Assembly: GCA_022376465.1 (NCBI GenBank)
Contig: JACDTU010000026.1
Location: 186,001 to 250,000 of the forward strand
DNA: 64,000 nucleotides
Reading direction: 5' to 3'
From: Cubamyces lactineus
Lineage: Eukaryota > Basidiomycota > Agaricomycetes > Polyporales > Polyporaceae
The translations under genes and the position numbers were made by a program. Below the pieces are notes generated by a model. That model worked only from the letters and a program-made list of their open reading frames with translations. It was not told the origin of the DNA and ran no database searches. Shown here in pieces: positions 48,467-58,640 of the stretch (positions within the stretch are counted from its first letter, which is position 1; each line of letters begins with the position of its first letter).

Positions 48467-48872
48467 TTAGTGGTTGATGTGATGTGTTCGGAAAAGACGA
48501 AGGTTTATCCCATCCCGGCACGTACATTCCCTCCTTGAGGCCCCCAGCGCTGCACGGAGCTGGCAGCATTTCTCGTATTGCTGAGAATACAGTTCCCTGT
48601 ACTCATTGAGGGCGGTGGTAGAGGAGGAGAGGTATTCTTGGAGTCTGCCCTCCCGCTGAGCACTCTGCCGGAGCTCTTCTTCAAGAAGCGTGATGCGTGT
48701 GATGAGCTGGTCAATGACCCCTACACTTCGTTAGGACAACCGCGCAGAGAGTCATGGGAAGGAACTCACATGCAATGTGCTCGCCGTTTAGCACACCATT
48801 GCCCATATCCGCCGAGTGCATGATATCCTGGCCCTCGGTCCCATCGAGTTCGCTACGTGGTGACTCAGTCAT
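48467..48872 (-). CDS. small coiled-coil protein, two exons
   Basis: Exon 1 is 48872-48770 and exon 2 is 48720-48467, joined by a 49-bp intron (GTGAGT...TGTAG) in phase 1; 118 residues. An acidic N-terminus (MTESPRSELDGTEGQD) leads into a strong heptad helix: DQLITRITLLEEELRQSAQ, LQEYLSSSTTALNEYRELYSQQYEKCCQL. Short basidiomycete proteins of this type could be subunits of larger complexes, but I do not recognise it. The last about 20 residues are less certain because a GTACGT at about 48522 could be a further donor. Confidence 0.6.
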
Positions 48873-49364
48873 TGTACGAAGTGTGTGTTAAAGGCTCTGT
48901 ACGTGATGCCAGCAGGAATAGTAGCCATGCCTTCAGCACTCAGCGAGACAGCTGAATAGGATTTGCTGTCGATAGGGCGACCTGGGAGGTGGAGGAATGT
49001 GTGCAACAAAGTCAACGCGTGCATCGAGGCTTGCGGCTGCGCTTAAGACTCCCGCGCTAGGCCGGGTCACGCGCCGTATTAGTGTCATTGGTGGAACCGC
49101 TGACCCCGAGGTGTTCACCCATATCTTAGAGAGCGCAGATGGCCGGGTAGCGAAAAGACAATCATATTCAGAGAGCTAACAGAGGGGAAGTTGAAGCGAC
49201 AACATAACGAATCCAAAGCTGCGGTAGCAAACAAACTAGCGATGACAGAAAACCAATAGACGTGTGAGAAACAGAGACATGCGCAACGACATGAGATCAG
49301 TCTGCTCTACTTGTACGCAATACCCCACCTGCCTGGCGACAAACCGCCGAACAGCGTTGGCACA
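48873..49364. other. intergenic, no gene seen
   Basis: Short frames only. Confidence 0.4.
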
Positions 49365-52311
49365 TCACTGCCTCTTGGAGCGCGTCGACGCGCGTGTGCT
49401 CTTCTTGCGCGGCGTGGACATTTGAACGTCCTCGATGGCGTCGACAAGAGCAGGCTGCGTGGTTTTCTTCGTACTTTTCGTGCTCTTGGCGCTCTTTGCG
49501 CCTTTCGTACTTGCCGTCTTCTTGTTCTCGCCCTTTGTGTTGTTGAACGCGTTCGTGTCGTCGACGTTGTCTGCGCTGTCCGTGGTCGCCTTCTTGCCCT
49601 TACGACTCGGCGCAGTGCGCGGCACTTGAGCGGGCATCTCTGATTGTAGCGAGGGCGCAGCCAGCCGCTCACCGCCCTCAACACCTGCGGAAGCCAAACC
49701 AGGGCGGGGACCACGACGCTGACGAACTGAGAGCTGCTCCGTAGTGTTCAAATCATGCTCGATGCTGTTGATTTCTTGCAAGGGGCGACCTTGATGTTAC
49801 CGTCCACGTCTTGAACAGCCCTATTGAATGTTGTGGTACTAGCGTGCAGTGACATGGCAGCGGGGTACGTTCTAGCATCAGCGCTGTTCAGCCCGCTAAC
49901 ACGAGTCCCTGAGAAGCTCCGCGGCATGGGGTTGTGCAGGGGGTTTCCGGGAACGGGGCTGGACACCACACGCCTAGAGTGTGCGATGGGCATGTTGGTC
50001 GGGACGCGGCGCTGCGTGGGATCGAAAACTTCTCGAGGGCCCCCGTGAGAGGGAGGGCGGCGGTCTGCAAACTTTGAATGACTGGCGGTGCGTTTGGACG
50101 GTGGCTATAGTCACGGCGAGGAACTTGGGTCGGGGCGATAGGCAGCCCAACTGGAGCCTGTACATTCACTGCTCGAGGAATCAGTAACATAGAGGGACAG
50201 CTAGAATAGATGTCGGACATACCGCTGCGCACTGGCGCAGGCACGTCATCGAATGATAGATCCATGATTTGACCTAGTGCCTCTTCATCGGTTTGCTCGT
50301 CCGGGTCGATCTCGTAGTATCCAACTTCGTCGACGTCAGATTCAGGATGCTCCGGGTCGTTGCCCTCTTGATCCTCTTCAAGCTCAATGATCGAGGGTAG
50401 TCCGGAGTACGAGTCGTCTGAAGAGGCGTGGCCCGATTCATCCTTGTCCTGGGGAGATACGACGCGCACTCTGGAACGCGGAGCTACAGAGGGACGACGC
50501 TCTGCTTGCTCAACAATGGGGCAGCTGCGGCGCGAGCGTCGGCTACACTTGGGCGAAGTATACGCGCTTGCTTTGAGTTGTGTACAGCGGGCGCATCAGG
50601 AGCACTCCGCACAGCTTGTGAAGATGGCGAGGGATATGCAGTATGCGTAGCGTGCGAGGTTGAGGATACGGGTGCTGCTAGGACGTCGGGCGCCGAGCGC
50701 GTGTACGACACAGGCGTAGAGCGTACGGCTCTGCCCCCACGGGTCTTGACGATCGTGTGGTCACCGACATCTTGACTATCGTAGCGTATGCTATCCGTGA
50801 CTTGCTGATGAGGACGCGCGCATCGCGTAGCCGCCTCAACTGTGGACGTGGGGGATCCTCGTAAGTGGACTCGGCGTCGAAAGTGATGACGGGATTCTCT
50901 GTAGGTCGCGCGACAGTATATCAGTTTCGTCAGGCCGACTGCCCATCATTTGTTGAATGAAAGCGTCGGCGGCATCTTCATGATCGGATTCATGGTTCTC
51001 GCGGAGCACTTGACGGCCAGGGAACAGGCGCGCCTGGAAGAAGTCCATCGTCGCTTTCGTGCTCGGGTGAGAGATCGTGGTTACCAAAACCTTCTTGTAC
51101 TGTCGGTAGCGGTCCCAATACTTGATACCGGTCACCTTGCCGACTGGCACAAATTCTTGGTCTGCTGAGAGAATGAAGGTTGCCTGCAGAGAAATCAGCA
51201 GCATTCAGAGGACAGCCGTCGCTGAATGGCTTACAGCTACAGCACTGAATGCTATCATGCCGGGAGTGACTTCCTGAAGGCCCCAGAGGTGCGCGTTCGT
51301 CGGCGGCGTCGAGGTCGATCTGGCCGTGCCTTGTGATTTGCGACGCTGGCGTCTGCCAGACGGCTCTGGCTGAGACTGATCATCTCCACCCGCAGAGACT
51401 TTGGCCCCCAGAGAACCACCTTGAGCACCTGTTGAAAATGATCACTAAGAAAGAATACGGGCAGTGCGAAGGCATGCTTACGTCAACAAGTTGGGGGTTC
51501 TGAAAGGTGAGATCCGGTCTATCCGCAACACAGTTGGGTACAGCAATGGCGGAAACTCGTCGTACTTTGAGCTGTTCGGGTTGCGCTTCAGGTAGCGGAG
51601 AAGGGCGGGTTCGTGCGCTTTGTCAATTGAGGCAAACCGATCAACCCAGTCAGGACGGAGGTTGAAGATCAGTGCAGCATGGGTACGAATCGATGATATC
51701 GCGGTCGACCTCATATCGTTATAGCCTTTGATGAACTAGCCGCATGTTAGTCTCAATACGGACAGACCGCCCTAGTGAAAAACTTACATTGCGCGCAAAT
51801 GGAGCATACCCCGCCAGCATTTCATGATACTTCTCAGGGATTAGCGCATAGAGCTCGGCGATGACCCACGGTAGGAGGTACTCCGGCGACGCTGTGGGGA
51901 GGAAACGCTGAGGGTCGTCGAGACTGATGTCTGGGGGTAGGGGCTTTCCGACCGCGTCCTCGGGACGCGGACAGATCCAAAGTTCGCCGGCCACTAGGTA
52001 CATCTTCCCGAGACGTCTTATTTTGCCCTTATTGTAGTGTGGAGGGCGGCCTTCGTTGTCGTTGTCGTCCTCGGAATCTTGAGCGGACTTGGACTTCCTA
52101 GCTTTCTTCGCTTCGGCTTGTAACTGCGCAACCTGGGCTCGTAGCTTGGCGACCTCTGCCTCGAGTTGGCGTTGTCGCTGCTCAAGTCGGTTCTTCTCCA
52201 GCTGAGCTGCTTTCAGAGCCTGCAAACGAGGAATCAGAGATGTGTTAGTAGGCGAGATGATCTAGGACATACCTCCGCTAGCTGCTGCTCGCGATAGTTT
52301 GGTAGCGGCAT
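49365..52311 (-). pseudogene. DUF6698-like basidiomycete protein, reading frame broken
   Basis: Start at 52311. Exons 52311-52273 (MPLPNYREQQLAE) and 52219-51788 give a coiled coil (EKNRLEQRQRQLEAEVAKL), then LWICPRPEDAVGKPLPPDI and SPEYLLPWVIAELYALIPEKYHEML. Exon 51735 to about 51481 encodes FIKGYNDMRSTAISSIRTHAAL...SPFRTPNLLT. Then VLKVVLWGPKSL, NAHLWGLQEVTPGMIAFSAVA and ATFILSADQEFVPVGKVTGIKYWDRYRQYKKVL follow. These blocks fit the order of DUF6698-type fungal proteins as I know them. However, no GT..AG choice joins TPNLLT to VLKVV and then HLWGL in one frame, and another frame jump seems needed near 49780. Downstream minus-strand frames (50700-49365) are acidic, then Lys/Thr-rich tails. 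Either a pseudogene or sequence errors in G/C homopolymers. The family name is a recollection, not a search. Confidence 0.45.
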
Positions 52312-52889
52312 CGTCACGGCGAATCGACTGGGTCGTCGAGAGGTTCAGAGGGTAGTAGCCCAGACTGGGGTTGACGATGTTCTGCGAACAGCGAGACAGT
52401 CTTTGAATCACCGTATACGCGTGTAGAAACGCGTGTAGAGACACGTGTGATACACGCGCGATACATTGGTGGCCTGGATTAGGTAATCCTAATCAGGTGA
52501 TGTCACCACGCGTCTGACGGTTCCGCTCGCGCTGCAGCTTTGCTTTGGCTCTGTAACTGCGATCTACGGTGAAAGTGAGCTAATCTTGGGTGAGTCCAAT
52601 GAAGCCTCGCTTCGGGTGATGCATTTAACGTGGATTGTCATAGGAGAACATCCGCAGCTCAAGGGCGTGCAAGCCGACCAGGTCGCGGAGTAGATGCTCG
52701 CCCTCGTTGCCCACCCAATATCACCTCGAAGTCAAATCCGAACATTGCAGCCCAACCGACCCCTTTACCTCGGACGACCATGGGCCACGACGACTTCTCT
52801 CGTCGTCTCAAGATGTCATACGGCTCACCAAGAGTGTTATACGTGCGACCCGCTGCGAATAGCAGCCCTGGTAAGCTCTACAACCCCAA

Positions 52890-52896
52890 CGCAGAT
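52890..52896 (+). repeat. target-site duplication, left copy
   Basis: CGCAGAT immediately precedes the CACTA tip; the same 7 bp follow the right tip at 58634-58640. Confidence 0.8.
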
Positions 52897-53084
52897 CACT
52901 AGTGGTCACCACGGATTGTTAACAACTGCCCACGTAGGTGGGGAAATTCTCGTGGAAGACCTGCCAACTCGATATACAAATACAAATGGCCCACCTCATT
53001 GAGAATCAATGACACTATGGATTTTCAATGGGAGTGGGGCTTTTGTAGTAGTGTATTAACAATTGTGCCACATTTGTAAATGAG

Positions 53085-54570
53085 ATGCATGAATAATGCC
53101 CCCACGTATGATACACAATAGCTGGATCGTACATGGACGTGGGTGGTTTGTATATCCCTGCAATACACAATCCACCCACGTCCAATGTATAATAGCTGAA
53201 TTGAAGATGGACGTGGGTGATTTGTAGATGCCTCTGATATACAATCTGCCCACGTCTGATGTACAAAAGCTGGATTGTAGATGGACGTGGGCAGTTTGTA
53301 GATGTCAATAGCTGGATTGTAGATGGACGTGGGTGCTTTGTACATGCCTCTGATATACAATCTGCCCACGTCTGATGTACAATAGCTGGATCGTACATGG
53401 ACGTGGGCGGTTTGTATATCCCTGTGATACACAATCCACCCACGTCCAATGTACAATAGCTGAATTGTAGATGGACGTGGGTGATTTGTAGATGCCTCTG
53501 ATATACAATCTGCCCACGTCTGATGTACAAAAGCTGGATTGTAGATGGACGTGGGCAGTTTGTAGATGTCAATAGCTGGATTGTAGATGGACGTGGGTGA
53601 TTTGTAGATGCCTCTGATATACAATCTGCCCACGTCTGATGTACAAAAGCTGGATTGTAGATGGACGTGGGCGGTTTGTGGATGTCAATGGCTGGATTGT
53701 AGATGGACGTGGGTGATTTGTACATGCCTCTGATATACAATCTGCCCACGTTTAGCTTGATTGTAGATGGACGTGGCAGTTTTGTACATGCCTCTGATAT
53801 ACAATCAGCCCACGTCTGATATACAATAGCTGGATTGTATATGAACGTGGCAGTATTGTATATGAACGTGGCAGTATTGTATATGAACGTGGCAGTTTTG
53901 TATATGAACGTGGCAGTTTTGTATATGAACGTGGGTGATTTGTACATGCCTCTGATATACAATTTGCCCACGTTTAGCTTGATTGTAGATGGACGTGGCA
54001 GTTTTGTAAATGCCTCTGATATACAATCAGCCCACGTCTGATATACAATCAGCCCACGTCTGATATACAATCAGCCCACGTCTGATATACAATCAGCCCA
54101 CGTCTGATATACAATAGCTGGATTGTATATGAACGTGGCAGTTTTGTATATGAACGTGGGTGATTTGTACATGCCTCTGATATACAATTTGCCCACGTTT
54201 AGCTTGATTGTAGATGGACGTGGCAGTTTTGTAAATGCCTCTGATATACAATCAGCCCACGTCTGATATACAATCAGCCCACGTCTGATATACAATCAGC
54301 CCACGTCTGATATACAATCAGCCCACGTCTGATATACAATAGCTGGATTGTATATGAACGTGGCAGTTTTGTATATGAACGTGGCAGTATTGTATATGCC
54401 TCTGATATACAATCTGCCCACATTTAACTTGATTGTATATGGACGTGGCAGTTTTGTACATGCCTCTGATATACAATCAGCCCACGTCTGATCTACAATA
54501 GCTGAATTGTATATGAACGTGGCAGTTTTGTACATGCCTCTGATATACAATCTGCCCACATTTAGCTGGA
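53085..54570. repeat. subterminal CCCACGTC/GACGTGGG repeat array, left arm
   Basis: Tens of copies of CCCACGTC or GACGTGGG alternating in orientation about every 20-65 bp. They are linked by TGATATACAATC, ATTGTAGATGGACGTGG and GTACATGCCTCTGATATACA words. Part of it (54020-54110, 54240-54330) is a tight CAGCCCACGTCTGATATACAAT tandem. Confidence 0.85.
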
Positions 54571-54636
54571 TTGTATATGGACATGGCCACTTTGTAGATG
54601 CCACTTTTGTATTACAACTACTATCTGGGCACTTTC

Positions 54637-54780
54637 TAGCGCTTTTTGGGCTCCTATTTGGGCGCTTCTTCAACGCTTTTGGGCGCTTTTTTGGCTGTTA
54701 TCTGGGCGCTTTTTTGGCTGTTATCTGGGCGCTTTTTGGGTTCCTATTTGGGCGCTTTTTGGGCGCTTTTTTGCGTCCAA
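54637..54780. repeat. inner tandem repeat GGGCGCTTTTTGGGC-type, left arm
   Basis: Tandem, imperfect units of TGGGCGCTTTTTTGGCTGTT and shorter GGGCGCTTTTTGGGC words. Mirrored at 56750-56893. Confidence 0.8.
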
Positions 54781-55691
54781 ATAGGGCAGGCATATTCAAC
54801 ACCTTCCTGCCCTCCTCTTCTGGGGCCCTATTAGGGCACCCTGTTGGGCCAAAAATATACATAGCATGTATGTATATGCCATAGTACATCTCTGTGTGCA
54901 TAGTGATGCAATAGTGCAGGGAAAATAACCAAAAAATGCGACCCTAGGCCAAGGGCCACCAGGAGGGGACCACTGCAGGGTGGCTGGCCTGGCTTCCTCT
55001 GGTCCAATTTCTGTGAGTAATATATCATTGGAGAGGTGCTTGAAAGGGCTTTTCAACGCATATTTTTGCAGGAGGAACCATGCAAAATTGGTAGAAATAT
55101 GGATCATCGCATTTTCGCCAAAAATGGCCATTTTGTTTCCTTGATTGCTCAGCACACAGGTGTTCCCTCATGTTTCCCTTGGTACCGTTCAATTCGCGTT
55201 TTCAAGGGCTTTCTAACAGTAGTACATACATGGCATTCTGACCACATGCATTGACATCCTTCTCCTGCCCCTCCCTCACTTTACCACCTCATAGCTCCTG
55301 CAGTTCTTTGTCTTTCTCTGTGAAGTCTTTTGATATCTGTAGTATACATACAGAACTATGTATTTATTGCTTTTTACGCCCTAATATGGCCTATCCCCAA
55401 TGGAATCCATCTAGGTGCATTTTCGCACTTTTCAGATTCTCCCCTCCATATCTCTGCACCCAGAGCAGCTATTGCCTTTGTTCTTTTCGCATTTTGTGCC
55501 TGGACATTGCTACTACATGTCTGTAGAAGCTCATTTTTATCGAATGCAGCGATCAGAATTGAGCTCCTTATCAGCTGTGGCAGGCAGATCCTGTTTTGGC
55601 TTACATTCAGGGCATTATTTTCTGATCAGATAGCACATTCATATTCTACTCGTCTATAGCTACCTGTAACAACAAGAATCATGGGATTTGG

Positions 55692-55838
55692 AGGAGTGGT
55701 TGCAGAGATATGGCCCAGAGGCACCAAATGCTGCCTGTTCAGCAATGCACTGCATGCATTTCCGGAGCAGTGCAACTGCACACACTGCAACTTTGGGTGT
55801 CCAGGAGGTCCATTCACTGTAGCTCACTCAATTCTTCA
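55692..55838. other. 147-bp unique spacer between the palindrome arms
   Basis: The first non-complementary bases are A at 55692 and A at 55838. The spacer has no coding frame of note and a short TGCACTGCATGCA-like self-complementary patch near 55750. It would form the loop of a fold-back. Confidence 0.8.
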
Positions 55839-56959
55839 CCAAATCCCATGATTCTTGTTGTTACAGGTAGCTATAGACGAGTAGAATATGAATGTGCTAT
55901 CTGATCAGAAAATAATGCCCTGAATGTAAGCCAAAACAGGATCTGCCTGCCACAGCTGATAAGGAGCTCAATTCTGATCGCTGCATTCGATAAAAATGAG
56001 CTTCTACAGACATGTAGTAGCAATGTCCAGGCACAAAATGCGAAAAGAACAAAGGCAATAGCTGCTCTGGGTGCAGAGATATGGAGGGGAGAATCTGAAA
56101 AGTGCGAAAATGCACCTAGATGGATTCCATTGGGGATAGGCCATATTAGGGCGTAAAAAGCAATAAATACATAGTTCTGTATGTATACTACAGATATCAA
56201 AAGACTTCACAGAGAAAGACAAAGAACTGCAGGAGCTATGAGGTGGTAAAGTGAGGGAGGGGCAGGAGAAGGATGTCAATGCATGTGGTCAGAATGCCAT
56301 GTATGTACTACTGTTAGAAAGCCCTTGAAAACGCGAATTGAACGGTACCAAGGGAAACATGAGGGAACACCTGTGTGCTGAGCAATCAAGGAAACAAAAT
56401 GGCCATTTTTGGCGAAAATGCGATGATCCATATTTCTACCAATTTTGCATGGTTCCTCCTGCAAAAATATGCGTTGAAAAGCCCTTTCAAGCACCTCTCC
56501 AATGATATATTACTCACAGAAATTGGACCAGAGGAAGCCAGGCCAGCCACCCTGCAGTGGTCCCCTCCTGGTGGCCCTTGGCCTAGGGTCGCATTTTTTG
56601 GTTATTTTCCCTGCACTATTGCATCACTATGCACACAGAGATGTACTATGGCATATACATACATGCTATGTATATTTTTGGCCCAACAGGGTGCCCTAAT
56701 AGGGCCCCAGAAGAGGAGGGCAGGAAGGTGTTGAATATGCCTGCCCTATTTGGACGCAAAAAAGCGCCCAAAAAGCGCCCAAATAGGAACCCAAAAAGCG
56801 CCCAGATAACAGCCAAAAAAGCGCCCAGATAACAGCCAAAAAAGCGCCCAAAAGCGTTGAAGAAGCGCCCAAATAGGAGCCCAAAAAGCGCTAGAAAGTG
56901 CCCAGATAGTAGTTGTAATACAAAAGTGGCATCTACAAAGTGGCCATGTCCATATACAA

Positions 56960-58445
56960 TCCAGCTAAATGTGGGCAGATTGTATATCAGAGGCATGTAC
57001 AAAACTGCCACGTTCATATACAATTCAGCTATTGTAGATCAGACGTGGGCTGATTGTATATCAGAGGCATGTACAAAACTGCCACGTCCATATACAATCA
57101 AGTTAAATGTGGGCAGATTGTATATCAGAGGCATATACAATACTGCCACGTTCATATACAAAACTGCCACGTTCATATACAATCCAGCTATTGTATATCA
57201 GACGTGGGCTGATTGTATATCAGACGTGGGCTGATTGTATATCAGACGTGGGCTGATTGTATATCAGACGTGGGCTGATTGTATATCAGAGGCATTTACA
57301 AAACTGCCACGTCCATCTACAATCAAGCTAAACGTGGGCAAATTGTATATCAGAGGCATGTACAAATCACCCACGTTCATATACAAAACTGCCACGTTCA
57401 TATACAATCCAGCTATTGTATATCAGACGTGGGCTGATTGTATATCAGACGTGGGCTGATTGTATATCAGACGTGGGCTGATTGTATATCAGACGTGGGC
57501 TGATTGTATATCAGAGGCATTTACAAAACTGCCACGTCCATCTACAATCAAGCTAAACGTGGGCAAATTGTATATCAGAGGCATGTACAAATCACCCACG
57601 TTCATATACAAAACTGCCACGTTCATATACAAAACTGCCACGTTCATATACAATACTGCCACGTTCATATACAATACTGCCACGTTCATATACAATCCAG
57701 CTATTGTATATCAGACGTGGGCTGATTGTATATCAGAGGCATGTACAAAACTGCCACGTCCATCTACAATCAAGCTAAACGTGGGCAGATTGTATATCAG
57801 AGGCATGTACAAATCACCCACGTCCATCTACAATCCAGCCATTGACATCCACAAACCGCCCACGTCCATCTACAATCCAGCTTTTGTACATCAGACGTGG
57901 GCAGATTGTATATCAGAGGCATCTACAAATCACCCACGTCCATCTACAATCCAGCTATTGACATCTACAAACTGCCCACGTCCATCTACAATCCAGCTTT
58001 TGTACATCAGACGTGGGCAGATTGTATATCAGAGGCATCTACAAATCACCCACGTCCATCTACAATTCAGCTATTGTACATTGGACGTGGGTGGATTGTG
58101 TATCACAGGGATATACAAACCGCCCACGTCCATGTACGATCCAGCTATTGTACATCAGACGTGGGCAGATTGTATATCAGAGGCATGTACAAAGCACCCA
58201 CGTCCATCTACAATCCAGCTATTGACATCTACAAACTGCCCACGTCCATCTACAATCCAGCTTTTGTACATCAGACGTGGGCAGATTGTATATCAGAGGC
58301 ATCTACAAATCACCCACGTCCATCTTCAATTCAGCTATTATACATTGGACGTGGGTGGATTGTGTATTGCAGGGATATACAAACCACCCACGTCCATGTA
58401 CGATCCAGCTATTGTGTATCATACGTGGGGGCATTATTCATGCAT
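56960..58445. repeat. subterminal CCCACGTC/GACGTGGG repeat array, right arm
   Basis: Exact mirror of the left-arm array at 53085-54570. Confidence 0.85.
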
Positions 58446-58633
58446 CTCATTTACAAATGTGGCACAATTGTTAATACACTACTACAAAAGCCCCACTCCC
58501 ATTGAAAATCCATAGTGTCATTGATTCTCAATGAGGTGGGCCATTTGTATTTGTATATCGAGTTGGCAGGTCTTCCACGAGAATTTCCCCACCTACGTGG
58601 GCAGTTGTTAACAATCCGTGGTGACCACGACTG

Positions 58634-58640
58634 CGCAGAT
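58634..58640 (+). repeat. target-site duplication, right copy
   Basis: CGCAGAT follows the right tip (CCACGACTG). It matches 52890-52896. Confidence 0.8.

Larger units (their letters stand above)
52897..58633. mobile_element. 5.7-kb palindromic DNA element with CACTA-like tip
   Basis: Two arms, 52897-55691 and 55839-58633 (2795 bp each), are reverse complements about centre 55765. They are separated by a 147-bp unique spacer. Every stretch I compared base by base, and every mirrored open frame, is identical. The only differences found are in the outermost 5 bp: CACTA on the left, CAGTC on the reverse complement of the right. A 7-bp duplication CGCAGAT flanks it. The arms hold subterminal repeats and inner tandem repeats but no credible gene. 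CACTA/EnSpm elements usually make 2-3 bp duplications, so the superfamily is not settled. Confidence 0.85.

Noticed and set aside
53015..54070. 351-residue open frame in the left arm (and its mirror at 57460-58515)
   Set aside because: It is a direct translation of the subterminal repeats in both orientations, with endless YIRRG/STIQLL-like repeats and no domain.
55330..55659. 109-residue frames mirrored around the palindrome spacer
   Set aside because: Hydrophobic but without family features, and no splice or promoter context; treated as non-coding arm sequence.
53085..58445. CRISPR-like array in the palindrome arms
   Set aside because: Repeats alternate in orientation, spacers are repeats themselves, and the DNA is eukaryotic.
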